From Marinoscillum sp964351885 (lineage in GTDB: Bacteria > Bacteroidota > Bacteroidia > Cytophagales > Cyclobacteriaceae): a stretch of 64,000 bases of DNA. A program made the translations under genes and the position numbers. Positions 16,143 to 25,110 of the stretch are shown here, piece by piece (the first letter of the stretch is position 1; each line of letters begins with the position of its first letter). The notes beneath the pieces were generated by a model. It saw only the letters and a list, made by a program, of their open reading frames with translations, ran no database searches and was not told the DNA's origin. Location: NCBI GenBank assembly GCA_964351885.1, contig CAYGPP010000002.1, positions 5,474 to 69,473 on the forward strand, in the 5' to 3' direction.

Positions 16143-16708
16143 TCTTGGGAGGAATTGGCATCAAGGTTTTCATTGAGATGGGTGACCTCAAAACCTTCCA
16201 TTTTCAATTTTTCTAGGAAAAATTTCAATCGATCCTCTTCAGTTATTCTTAAAGAATCTTTGTCTGGTCTGAATTCATTGAAATGCTCTATCGGAAATCT
16301 CTTTCCGACCTGATAATGATCTGACCAAAATAACGCTTCATTCACATATCCATCCTCGCCATAGTAATACTTAAATTCAGAAGCCATCCGATCATCTTTT
16401 TGCACTACCAAGTGACCACTATAGATCGGCTCATTATTCTCGAAGTAGAAATAATCGTCTCGCTCAATATGAGAGGTATGCAGTACACCAACTACTTTGA
16501 GCATCTGATCATCCATAAAATATCCTCTAATCTTAAAGATAGAATCACCTTGATGAAAATCATCCTCAACTATTGACGTGCGATGATTGGCATTGATGTC
16601 TGCTATTTTTTCCTCAATTTTATTGACCATAGGTCGCTTTTCTTTACTCACATCGGAGCAACTGAAGAGTAAACTGGTGAATAGGATTAGGTATGTGATG
16701 CTTTTCAT
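16139..16708 (-). CDS. Predicted lipoprotein of unknown function
   Basis: 189 residues. A lipoprotein signal peptide ends in LLFSC (Cys17). The mature part is charged, with alternating strands (IFKIRGYFMDDQMLKVVGVL, DDYFYFENNEPIYSGHLVV) and a helical tail. No family is recognised. It is first of the four-gene run lipoprotein, mazG-like, DUF2721, yciI-like. Confidence 0.65.
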   Translation of the reverse strand: MKSITYLILFTSLLFSCSDVSKEKRPMVNKIEEKIADINANHRTSIVEDDFHQGDSIFKIRGYFMDDQMLKVVGVLHTSHIERDDYFYFENNEPIYSGHLVVQKDDRMASEFKYYYGEDGYVNEALFWSDHYQVGKRFPIEHFNEFRPDKDSLRITEEDRLKFFLEKLKMEGFEVTHLNENLDANSSQE

Positions 16709-17106
16709 GGATGAGTATTTTGATACAATATAACAATTCTAACTATTTCACTGACTCCAAGAGTTTCATTCTTGATGAATTGCTCCAATCGAAAACCCAA
16801 GGATTGATTTTTTACGAGTAAGGCTAATGATATTTCAACGAAAAAAAATACTCTAATGAATGCTAGCGTAGCAGGGACCGGATGGAAGCCACGCAGCATG
16901 CAAGCGCGGTCAGCAAGACTGAAGCCAAATACAGGGTGGAAATCGTTCTCTTCAAATACTCAAAAAAGGGAATAGAATTGACAACATTTCTTGTCTGCTT
17001 GTTCGTTATATTTACGGATTGACCAATGTTAATCGGTGGATTACCCATCAAATTGGACTAAGTTAGTTTTCAATCGCTTCGGCGATCAACATATAGATAT
17101 AAAAAA
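16709..17106. other. 398-bp intergenic region with a GC-rich element
   Basis: A spacer between the divergent lipoprotein and RicT-like genes. AT-rich flanks enclose a distinctly GC-richer block at about 16863-16950. Short reading frames cross it on the minus strand, but they have poor codon character and no family resemblance. No transposase or terminal repeat is seen. A convincing promoter for either gene could not be placed. Confidence 0.5.
16879..16926 (+). repeat. GC-rich dispersed element, copy 1
   Basis: The core runs from CGGATGGAAG to GACTGAAGCC (48 nt). The copy at 40443-40489 on the other strand runs from CGGACGGAAG to GACTGGAGTC (47 nt). Both also share GCGG[A/T]CAGC at the same place. 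Many of the differences are transitions. Two diverged copies of one non-coding family are the best reading; I cannot name it. Confidence 0.45.
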
Positions 17107-18291
17107 ATGGGATGTGCTTCGTGCGGCACGGCGGTAAGTGAAGACGGGGTAACCTCAGGATGCAATAACAACGGGGGCTGTAGCTCTGGAAGTTGCAACA
17201 AAATGAACGTATTTGACTGGCTCTCCAATATGGATGCGCCGGTGGTAAGTAATTTTGACATTGTAGAGGTTCGCTTCAAGAACGGTCGTAAAGAATTCTT
17301 CAAAAATTCAGATAAGCTTGATTTGACTACTGGTGATGCAGTGGTAGTAGATGTGCCCAATGGACATCATTTGGGTCATGTGTCACTCCAAGGTGAGCTC
17401 GTGCGGTTGCAAATGAAGAAACGCAACGTAGCTAATGATAACGAAATCAAGTCGATATACCGGATAGCTTCTCAGCGCGATATAGATAAATATCGGGAAG
17501 TGAAGAAGCGTGAAATGCCTACGCTATACCGTACCCGCAAGGTGATAGAGGAGCTTAATCTTCAGATGAAATTGACTGATATAGAATATCAGGCAGATAA
17601 TGTGAAAGCGACTTTTTATTATAGCGCAGAGGAGCGCGTAGATTTTAGAGAACTGATCAAGAGACTTGCTGCAGAATTTCGCATACGGGTGGAAATGCGC
17701 CAAATTAGTCTGCGCCAAGAGGCTGGACGCTTGGGTGGTATTGGCTCGTGTGGGAGGGAACTGTGCTGCTCTACTTGGCTTGGAGACTTTAAGAGTGTGA
17801 GTACTCAAGCTGCTCGCTATCAAAATTTATCACTTAACCCCGGAAAGCTTTCGGGGCAGTGTGGTCGACTGAAATGCTGTCTCAACTACGAGTTGGATAC
17901 TTACATAGATGCGCTTAAAGACATTCCTAAAGTAGACAAGCATCTGGAAACCGAGCAGGGACGTGCGAGGCTTCAAAAAACCGATATTTTTAAGAAGATA
18001 ATGTGGTTTGGCTATGACAATGACAACACCTGGTATCCACTTGGGGTTGAACGTGTCAACGAGATACTGGCTCTCAATAAAGAAGGTAAAAAGCCTGTGA
18101 CACTGGCCGAAGATGTAATCGAAGTAGCTAATGAGGATGTTGGATTGAATAGCGACTTAGTCGCAATGGATCGCAAATTCAGCAAAGGAAAGTCTAGCAA
18201 CAAGCGCAAGAAAAACAAGAAGCGCAACTGGAATAAAAGCAAGGATCAACAGAGAGATAGCAAACCTGATAACGTGTCTAAGCCATCATGA
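17107..18291 (+). CDS. ricT: RicT/YaaT-like PSP1-domain protein with cysteine clusters
   Basis: 394 residues. A cysteine-rich head (C3, C6, C19, C25, C30) is followed by a PSP1 domain with CGRELCCSTWL and CGRLKCCLNYE, then a strongly basic lysine/arginine tail (about 360-390). In Bacillus, RicT joins RicA and RicF in an Fe-S complex that helps RNase Y mature mRNAs. In Bacteroidota the gene is typically next to gldH, as here, where the start of gldH overlaps its stop by 4 bp. The basic tail suggests RNA binding. The biochemical role in this phylum is inferred. Confidence 0.85.
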   Translation: MGCASCGTAVSEDGVTSGCNNNGGCSSGSCNKMNVFDWLSNMDAPVVSNFDIVEVRFKNGRKEFFKNSDKLDLTTGDAVVVDVPNGHHLGHVSLQGELVRLQMKKRNVANDNEIKSIYRIASQRDIDKYREVKKREMPTLYRTRKVIEELNLQMKLTDIEYQADNVKATFYYSAEERVDFRELIKRLAAEFRIRVEMRQISLRQEAGRLGGIGSCGRELCCSTWLGDFKSVSTQAARYQNLSLNPGKLSGQCGRLKCCLNYELDTYIDALKDIPKVDKHLETEQGRARLQKTDIFKKIMWFGYDNDNTWYPLGVERVNEILALNKEGKKPVTLAEDVIEVANEDVGLNSDLVAMDRKFSKGKSSNKRKKNKKRNWNKSKDQQRDSKPDNVSKPS

Positions 18292-18755
18292 TGAAAGTTT
18301 TAGGAGCAATGGGGCTACTACTCGCGCTTTGTTCGTGTGATCCCAATCGCATATTGGACGACAATAGGGACCTAGAAGGAGCCTTTTGGCATAAAGATTC
18401 TGTAGTAAGTTTCGACTTTGAGATTGAAGACCTAAGTACAGGGTATAACGTCTATGCTAACATCAGAAATGCACAGCATTATCCCTTTTACAATCTATAT
18501 TACCGGTATGCAATTTTGGATACTGATGGAAACGAGATCTCTCAGAAACTAGAAAATCTAAATCTATTTGACCCTAAAACTGGCGAGCCTTTTGGCAGTG
18601 GATTAGGAGACTTATTTGATCATCGCCAATTAATTCTAGAAAACTACAATTTCCCAGCAGCTGGCAACTTCACAATCACGCTAACGCAATATATGCGAAG
18701 AGATAGCTTGCCGTTAATTCAGTCTATTGGGGCAAGAGTAGAGAAGGTGGAGTAG
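18288..18755 (+). CDS. gldH: Gliding motility lipoprotein GldH
   Basis: 155 residues. The signal peptide ends at LCSC (Cys17). The mature chain shows HKDSVVSFDFEIED, YNVYANIRNAQHYPFYNLYYRY and YMRRDSLPLIQSIGARVEK, the GldH pattern. In Flavobacterium, gldH mutants lose gliding and T9SS-dependent functions; the protein is anchored in the envelope. It is translationally coupled to the RicT-like gene and faces the helicase gene convergently with a 9-bp gap. Confidence 0.87.
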   Translation: MMKVLGAMGLLLALCSCDPNRILDDNRDLEGAFWHKDSVVSFDFEIEDLSTGYNVYANIRNAQHYPFYNLYYRYAILDTDGNEISQKLENLNLFDPKTGEPFGSGLGDLFDHRQLILENYNFPAAGNFTITLTQYMRRDSLPLIQSIGARVEKVE

Positions 18756-18764
18756 GTAGAATTT

Positions 18765-21700
18765 TTATCCCTCTACTCTATTCACAAAATGGGAAACTTT
18801 CTCTTTAGTCTTGGTGCGATTCATCCAAAATTCACGGCTATAAAACTGAAGATAACTCCAGCCTTTCTCCATAAAATGTCGTTGCCTATAGCAGTGCGAT
18901 TCCTTGGCGGAAAGCGTATCATAATACAGATCATCATCTGTCAATATTAATCCTGTCTCTTGGTCGTTAGTTCGAATGGTTAAATCTGAAAATGGTAGCG
19001 TTTTAGAAATGGTGTATCCCTCTCCCTTATGAGCGAGTTGATTTCTCAGATACCAATTTGACTCGTGGTTTTCATTTAGCTGAGTGTTAGGTTGCCATTC
19101 TCCATCACTGACCCGTTTGGCATATGCCAGATATTGTCTGAGTAATTTCGGACCAGGATTGGTCGTATTCTCTGTTTTTAGTTCACTCGCTAGAATGCTG
19201 GTGACTATATGCACCGATTCTTTAGCTCGGGTCACCGCCACATTAAGTCTATTCTCTCCTCCGGCTTGGTTCAGGCTTCCAAACTTCAATTGCAACTTCC
19301 CTTTTTCATCAGGAGCATAAGCCGTAGAAAAAATGATAATGTCCCGTTCGTCACCCTGTACATTTTCTATATTCTTCACAAACAGGCTATTCGGTACTTC
19401 GAACTTTTCTTTATCTGAAGCCTCATCCAGCATATCAAGGATTAAAGCCTGCTGACGTGCGTTAAAAGTTACCACTCCGATACTCTTTTGTGGCTGTTCT
19501 TGGATTAGTTTCTTGATAAGATTCAGTACATGAGTTCCTTCCTCTTCATTTCTATTATCCTTCCAGACACCTTCTACTTTATGATATTTAATGGCTGAAT
19601 TTTTTGACCCGCTCAACTCAAAATCCGGTAATAATTTGAGCTTCCCCTGGTAAAAATTCAAATTGGAAAACTCAATCAATTCTAGCGACTTGCTTCGATA
19701 ATGACCCCTAAGACTAAACTCTGGAAGGTACTGCTTACCCAAGGAAAGCAGTGAATCTACCTCCAGCTCAGGTGTTTCATCAGTGTCTTCTTCCCAACGT
19801 ACACGATAGAGGTCACTTGGTTGAAGCTGCTGATCGTCACCCACAATCACAACCTGCTTGCCTCGATACATGGCAGGTATTCCGCGCTCAGCAAAGCACT
19901 GAGAAGCTTCATCGAATATGACGAGATCAAAAGTTTGCTCCATCGGAAATATGGCAGATGCAGACTCTGGGGAAGTAAGCCAACAAGGCAGTAGTGAAAA
20001 TAACTCTTCGTGAAAATGTGAAATAACCCTCCGAATAGGCCAAATTTTTCGTTTCTTGGATACCTGATGATGAAGATCCCTGTAAGTGATCAGATTATTT
20101 AATCTATTATAATCCAAGTCCTCATAGGTTCGCTCTCGTGATTTCAATAATAAGATATCTTGAGTAAGTTCTTGCTTACGGAGAATAGCTTCTTGAAGCT
20201 CCTTAGTGAGGTGATCTATTTTAAAGGAGGATACCGCTGTTAGTATAGGATACTTAGTCTCGATGTGATCGATCCAAGCCAAGGCAATACTATTTTCAAA
20301 CAGTTTGATTACTTCAATTTTTCGTCCTTGACTTTTCTCTATCAACTTAGAAACGAGCTGACGTTCATCTTCGAAGAATCCATCCATGATCTTATGGTAT
20401 TCAATCAATGAATCAAAATCTTCCTTTAGTTGCTTTGAAAGAAAACCTATCTGCTCAGGGTCGAGCAGAATCGCTCTAATCTGTTTTTCGGAAAGATACT
20501 TGCCCCAAATTTGAAGTTGACTTGGGAGCTGATCCAATGCAGCAACTAACTCTTGCAGGTTATTGACATAGCTCTGTCGATTGTGATTCTTATAGGGTAG
20601 AAATTGATCTAAAGTCCTTACATCAGAGCAAATATTAACGCAATTGAGCGCCAATTTCTGATAGAAAAACCAGTTTTGAAGATCAATTTTCCTGAAATTC
20701 TTAGGGAAATCTTTGAGCCATTTACTTCGCTCTACTTTAGAAACGATATGCTCATAATTCAACCTATTATCGATTCTCCGCAATAGAATTTCAAATCCAG
20801 GCTTATCACTTTTCAAATCATTCGACACAAGGACTCGTGTGATAAATATTTTTTCTGATGAGAAAATCTGCCATCTAAGCCAGCTAAATGGATTTTTTCG
20901 TGCTTTTATTGCATGTTCCAAGGCTTCTTGAAATCGACCTAAATCAGAGGTGGGCAGTGACGTTTCCATACCGTCCGCTTTAAAGCATTGCATGGTTATT
21001 CGCTCCATCTCGGTCACAGCCAGAGGATTCTCTCTCACATCTTGATCCATCATATGAGTGAAAAAATCATACACCAGTTCATTATCCAGATTCGAACTTA
21101 GGAGCTTGATTTGTTCAATATCGACAAGAAAATGTCGAGCAGATTCGAAATCCATCGCCATGGATGCAAACTCCTTTGACTTTTTCTTGAATTGATCTTC
21201 AAACAAGATTACTTCATCCAACAACTCTCGAATTCTTAGCAAATCGGATGTTGCGAATTGAGCAAATGAAGGCCCAGAAGCCCAGAAGTGATCCTCATCA
21301 AACTTCTGATAGTAATCGAGATATCTATTTAGATTCTTGATGAAGTCTACCGTTTTCTGATATGTCAATCTTCGATATTGTTGATTTAAAGAAATGGCAG
21401 GTGCATCGGGATCAGAGCTTAGATAAAGTGACTTAATCGATTTTCCATATTCTGTCTCATCAAAAAGGGCAATCTTAAATTCATTCAGTTCTTCTGTGAT
21501 TTGATCAATCACCCTGCTCTTTTGCAAAAACTCTCTCTCTAAATGGATAAAGTCCAGACTATTATTCTTCTGCCTATTCTCATCAACTCCCTCTATTTGT
21601 CGTGTGATCTGATCAAAAATTTCTTTTCTATCATTCTTAAAGTCATGAACTAATCCTACGAAATCATGTAGCTGCTGCTGTTTGAGCCGATCATAAACAA

Positions 21701-22757
21701 CATCTAATGCGGCACGCTTTTGACAAACGAGTAAAACATTTTTACCCCGTGCCACATAGTCACAAATCAAATTACAGATCATCTGTGATTTCCCTGTACC
21801 AGGAGGCCCTTGAATGATCAATGAATTTCCCTTCTTAACCAATTTGATGGCATGCTCTTGTGATGCATCCATTTCAAAAGGCGTGAAAGTAGTTTCTTCT
21901 TTTACTTGATCAGAAAATCTAATATTTTCAGGGCTGTCTGGATTGTCCTTGACTCGTGATTCAAAAAATTCCGAAAGGTCAGATTCCTCAGGATTCTCCA
22001 ACAAATTCATATAATCTGGTACGAGTTGGGAACCCGCCTGTGGAAAAATCCCAAGAACTGCTTCTGAAAACAGTTTCAGCTCTCCTTCTTTTTGCTTTTG
22101 ATCAAATTCTATTTTCGTAAAGGCTCTGAAACCATCTAGCTGATCAAGAAACAAGTCTTGGTTGAAATTCAGTTCTAGCTGACTCTTCTTAATTATCTGA
22201 TAAAGCTGAGTCCTAAATTTTGTGCTGTCCTTATCTAAATCGTTCAGCGCGGATTCTATAAGTTCTTCGTCAAGACTTACCTGATTATAATGTGCATAGG
22301 CAAGCAAAAAAGTTTTATTGAAGGTGATATTGACGTCTTTGCGCTGCTCCAAATACCAACTGCCTTTTTCTCGCTCGACATGCACTGGAAAGAAAACAAG
22401 CGGACACCTGACCAAGGTTCCGTCTGTAAGTTTCCCATGAACAAACGGCCACCCAACGTATAAATCTCGAGCTCCCCTTTCCTGGAAAAGGAAGGAGTCC
22501 ATTCGAGCAATCTTTCTTAGTTTGACACTATTCTTATTCGTGCTTTGATCTCTCGAATCAAGCTCATCGCAAAGTTTAATCTTATGCTTAGATCCAATAA
22601 GAGATTCAACTAAAGAAAAGCTTGGTTCATTAGAAGTGAAGTCAAGATCGTGTAAGTCAAGAAACTGATCGGAAATGAGTCTCAATAGGATTAATGATCG
22701 GTTATTACCAGATAAATTGGTAAGTCTCCGCAAAAAAGATTGTAATATTTTCTCCAT
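18765..22757 (-). CDS. Large SF1 (Upf1-like) helicase with C-terminal restriction-endonuclease-like domain
   Basis: 1330 residues from the ATG at 22757, 10 bp after the upstream stop; an ATG at 22817 would overlap that gene by 50 bp. The N-terminal part (about 1-290) resembles DUF4011. Walker A GPPGTGKS is at about 317-324, followed by a long helical insertion (about 380-900). Then come Walker B (VIFDEASQCF), VGDDQQLQP, VTFNARQQALI, NVQGDERDIII and NVAVTRAK. The last about 90 residues (FSDLTIR, LILTDDDLYYD, RQRHFMEKGWSYLQFYSREFW) match the Vsr/MTES_1575-type PD-(D/E)XK fold. It probably unwinds and cuts nucleic acid; repair or anti-phage defence are both possible. Confidence 0.85.
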   Translation of the reverse strand: MEKILQSFLRRLTNLSGNNRSLILLRLISDQFLDLHDLDFTSNEPSFSLVESLIGSKHKIKLCDELDSRDQSTNKNSVKLRKIARMDSFLFQERGARDLYVGWPFVHGKLTDGTLVRCPLVFFPVHVEREKGSWYLEQRKDVNITFNKTFLLAYAHYNQVSLDEELIESALNDLDKDSTKFRTQLYQIIKKSQLELNFNQDLFLDQLDGFRAFTKIEFDQKQKEGELKLFSEAVLGIFPQAGSQLVPDYMNLLENPEESDLSEFFESRVKDNPDSPENIRFSDQVKEETTFTPFEMDASQEHAIKLVKKGNSLIIQGPPGTGKSQMICNLICDYVARGKNVLLVCQKRAALDVVYDRLKQQQLHDFVGLVHDFKNDRKEIFDQITRQIEGVDENRQKNNSLDFIHLEREFLQKSRVIDQITEELNEFKIALFDETEYGKSIKSLYLSSDPDAPAISLNQQYRRLTYQKTVDFIKNLNRYLDYYQKFDEDHFWASGPSFAQFATSDLLRIRELLDEVILFEDQFKKKSKEFASMAMDFESARHFLVDIEQIKLLSSNLDNELVYDFFTHMMDQDVRENPLAVTEMERITMQCFKADGMETSLPTSDLGRFQEALEHAIKARKNPFSWLRWQIFSSEKIFITRVLVSNDLKSDKPGFEILLRRIDNRLNYEHIVSKVERSKWLKDFPKNFRKIDLQNWFFYQKLALNCVNICSDVRTLDQFLPYKNHNRQSYVNNLQELVAALDQLPSQLQIWGKYLSEKQIRAILLDPEQIGFLSKQLKEDFDSLIEYHKIMDGFFEDERQLVSKLIEKSQGRKIEVIKLFENSIALAWIDHIETKYPILTAVSSFKIDHLTKELQEAILRKQELTQDILLLKSRERTYEDLDYNRLNNLITYRDLHHQVSKKRKIWPIRRVISHFHEELFSLLPCWLTSPESASAIFPMEQTFDLVIFDEASQCFAERGIPAMYRGKQVVIVGDDQQLQPSDLYRVRWEEDTDETPELEVDSLLSLGKQYLPEFSLRGHYRSKSLELIEFSNLNFYQGKLKLLPDFELSGSKNSAIKYHKVEGVWKDNRNEEEGTHVLNLIKKLIQEQPQKSIGVVTFNARQQALILDMLDEASDKEKFEVPNSLFVKNIENVQGDERDIIIFSTAYAPDEKGKLQLKFGSLNQAGGENRLNVAVTRAKESVHIVTSILASELKTENTTNPGPKLLRQYLAYAKRVSDGEWQPNTQLNENHESNWYLRNQLAHKGEGYTISKTLPFSDLTIRTNDQETGLILTDDDLYYDTLSAKESHCYRQRHFMEKGWSYLQFYSREFWMNRTKTKEKVSHFVNRVEG

Positions 22758-22767
22758 AAAAGAATCG

Positions 22768-23700
22768 CTACCGATCAATCGAAAGATAAGGATATATTTT
22801 TTGATAGAGACTGTCACTTATGATCTTTATGGATTTGATTTGGGAGATTGAATCGATCGAGCCATGCTGTTTGCCATAATTGAAGATGGCCTTTGCAATA
22901 TGGTAATCAATATAAGGGTGACGTGATAGTATCCTGATCGAGTCAGCGTTTAAGCTAATCGTTGTAACAGAATCGCTAAATATCATCAGACTATCTAGAG
23001 TAGAGACTATTTCACTAGACAACCCATACACCTCCATAAGCTGAGAGCTAGAATGAAAACCACCTAGCCGATCTCTGTATTTGATGATTCTATCCGACAA
23101 AACAGGGCCAATTCCATTGACGCTTTGCAAGGCTTCTGCAGTAACCAACTGCATATCCATTCCGAGTAATAGAGACTCTTTTTCGTTCTCAAATCGCTTC
23201 TCGTATGCCGGGTATGTTGAATATTCGATCGCTTCTGGCAAGAGAATGTTGTCCCATAGTTCTGCAACGCGCGACTGAGAAATCCCATAAATATTCTTTA
23301 AGTCTTTTTTGGTCTTAAATGAACCGCCTTTGTCTCGATACTTCACAATATTATTTGACGTCCTTTCTGTGAAACCTAACGCTAATAAGTCTGAGGCTTC
23401 AACATGGTTTGGATCAAAGTCAAACTGCTTTTGATTGATTCTAATTTTTTCTATTTCTATTGGTGATTTTTCAAGACTCTTCTGGCTTTTAGTGTGAAGA
23501 GAGGACTCAAGTTCTTTTGCCCATTTCTCCAAATAATTAGTGTCAGATTGAAACTTTCTCAGCTGATCGTGATTATATATTATGTAGAGTTTAGGAAGTA
23601 TTGCAACAGCTATAATCACGAAGATCATTATGACGGTTCCGTTGGCTTCTGACTTAGAGAAGCCAAGCGTGTCCATAATCCAACGTTTTAGAAAGCGCAT
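22768..23700 (-). CDS. Membrane-anchored helix-hairpin-helix protein (ComEA-like)
   Basis: 310 residues from the ATG at 23700 (ATG at 23703 also possible). A cytoplasmic stub (WIMDTLGFSKSEANG) and one membrane helix (GTVIMIFVIIAVAILPKLYIIY) precede three helix-hairpin-helix units: about 105-165 (FTERTSNNIVKYRDKGGSF), 175-235 (SVNGIGPVLSDRIIKYRDRLGGF) and 245-305. HhH repeats bind DNA backbone non-specifically. ComEA uses them for DNA uptake, but many Bacteroidota carry this longer type without proven competence. It lies 10 bp upstream of the helicase-nuclease gene, so the two probably form an operon. Confidence 0.82.
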   Translation of the reverse strand: MRFLKRWIMDTLGFSKSEANGTVIMIFVIIAVAILPKLYIIYNHDQLRKFQSDTNYLEKWAKELESSLHTKSQKSLEKSPIEIEKIRINQKQFDFDPNHVEASDLLALGFTERTSNNIVKYRDKGGSFKTKKDLKNIYGISQSRVAELWDNILLPEAIEYSTYPAYEKRFENEKESLLLGMDMQLVTAEALQSVNGIGPVLSDRIIKYRDRLGGFHSSSQLMEVYGLSSEIVSTLDSLMIFSDSVTTISLNADSIRILSRHPYIDYHIAKAIFNYGKQHGSIDSISQIKSIKIISDSLYQKIYPYLSIDR

Positions 23701-23774
23701 CATATACCGCTGTTTACAAACAAGATAATTTATTTTTATGATAAATGTCATGTGGTAACTAGCACTATGTGAGT

Positions 23775-23782
23775 TATTTTTG
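23775..23782 (+). promoter_or_regulatory. Candidate -7 promoter box of hemA
   Basis: TATTTTTG matches TAnnTTTG and ends 33 nt before the hemA ATG. No clear -33 TTG is seen at the expected distance. Confidence 0.45.
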
Positions 23783-23815
23783 CAGACTCTTAAACAATAA
23801 GAGCGATTATTATTC

Positions 23816-25078
23816 ATGGACAAGCATTTTAAAGCGTTAGGGATATCTTACAAAAACACTCCTTTGGAGATCAGGGAATCTGTGGCTTTTGATGAAAATC
23901 AAACCAAGACTTTCCTTGTACAGTTAAGAGATCTCTTCGCAATTGAAGAAGCGTTATTAGTCTCTACATGTAATCGTACCGAGCTATATTATTTTTCTGA
24001 GATTGATCGTTCCTCAGAATTGGCTAAGCTGATTGATGTCTTTCACGGCAATTTTGATAGTCGGGCAACTGCTGATTACTTTAATCATTTTGACCATGAT
24101 TCTGCATTGAATCATTTGTTTGAGGTATGCTTAGGTTTAGACTCTATGATTCTGGGAGATATTCAGATAAGCAACCAGATCAAAAAATCTTACCAATGGT
24201 GCGCGGATGAAGGAATGGCTGGCCCTTTCTTGCATCGATTAATGCACACTATTTTCTTCACTAATAAGCGGTCTGTGCAGGAAACGACCATTCATGATGG
24301 CACAGCATCTGTCGCCTCTGCTGCAGTGGATGTTGCTAACAAATTCATGTCTAATTATGCCGAGCCTAAAGTCGTTGTTTTAGGTCTTGGAGAAATAGGG
24401 ATAAATGTTGCTGAAAATTTAAAAGGAACACAAGCCCGAGTAACTCTTGTGAATAGAACCTTTGACAAAGCAAAAACTAAAGCTGACGAGCTTGGATTTG
24501 AAGTAGTAGAAATTAGCGATTTATCTGAAGTTATTTTGGATGCGCATGTTGTCATTAGTGCTATTCAAACTCCATCTCCTTTCATAAACAAAGATCTTAT
24601 TGGTGAACTTGAGCATCCTAGACTATTCATTGACTTATCTGTACCTCGCAGTATCGAGAATGATTTAGATGAAGTACAAGGCGTCCTACTTTATAATGTT
24701 GATCAACTAGAGCAGAAAACTGCCGCAGCACTAGCCAAACGCAAGGAAGCTATTCAAGATGTAAAGTCAATTCTAGCTGAGAGCATCGCAGAATTCAATA
24801 ACTGGTCTCAGGAAATGGAAATCAGCCCAACCATTAAAAAATTCAAGCAAGCCTTAGAGGATATTCGACAAGAAGAACTTGTAAGATATTTGGTGAAGGT
24901 TGATGAAAAACACGCCAAAATACTTGAAGATGTAACCAAGAGTATGATGCAGAAATTGATCAAACTCCCGGTTTTACAACTAAAAGCTGCTTGCAAACGT
25001 GGAGAAGCAGAAGAAATGGCAAGTATTCTTCAAGACTTATTCAACTTGGAGGTAAAAGAAACTAAATCTTCTAAGTAA
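23816..25078 (+). CDS. hemA: Glutamyl-tRNA reductase
   Basis: 420 residues, full length. Catalytic domain: ALGISYKNTPLEIRE and STCNRTELYYF with the nucleophilic Cys. NADPH domain: VVLGLGEIGINVAENL. A C-terminal helical dimerisation domain is present. It reduces glutamyl-tRNA to glutamate-1-semialdehyde, the first committed step of haem synthesis in the C5 pathway. No other haem gene is adjacent. It is divergent from the HhH gene. Confidence 0.96.
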   Translation: MDKHFKALGISYKNTPLEIRESVAFDENQTKTFLVQLRDLFAIEEALLVSTCNRTELYYFSEIDRSSELAKLIDVFHGNFDSRATADYFNHFDHDSALNHLFEVCLGLDSMILGDIQISNQIKKSYQWCADEGMAGPFLHRLMHTIFFTNKRSVQETTIHDGTASVASAAVDVANKFMSNYAEPKVVVLGLGEIGINVAENLKGTQARVTLVNRTFDKAKTKADELGFEVVEISDLSEVILDAHVVISAIQTPSPFINKDLIGELEHPRLFIDLSVPRSIENDLDEVQGVLLYNVDQLEQKTAAALAKRKEAIQDVKSILAESIAEFNNWSQEMEISPTIKKFKQALEDIRQEELVRYLVKVDEKHAKILEDVTKSMMQKLIKLPVLQLKAACKRGEAEEMASILQDLFNLEVKETKSSK

Positions 25079-25098
25079 CCTTCTCTAACTCCCTTTCT

Positions 25099-25106
25099 TA
25101 TCTTTG
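25099..25106 (+). promoter_or_regulatory. Candidate -7 box of the WG-repeat gene, abutting the start codon
   Basis: TATCTTTG, an exact TAnnTTTG match, ends four bases before the ATG at 25111. This implies little or no leader. No -33 TTG is obvious, and part of the expected area lies in the end of hemA. Confidence 0.4.
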
Positions 25107-25110
25107 AGTG

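Noticed and set aside
16705..17051. Two small minus-strand reading frames (62-64 codons) in the spacer before the RicT-like gene.
   Set aside because: They cross the GC-rich repeat, have no family resemblance and overlap each other in different frames. They are more likely chance frames.
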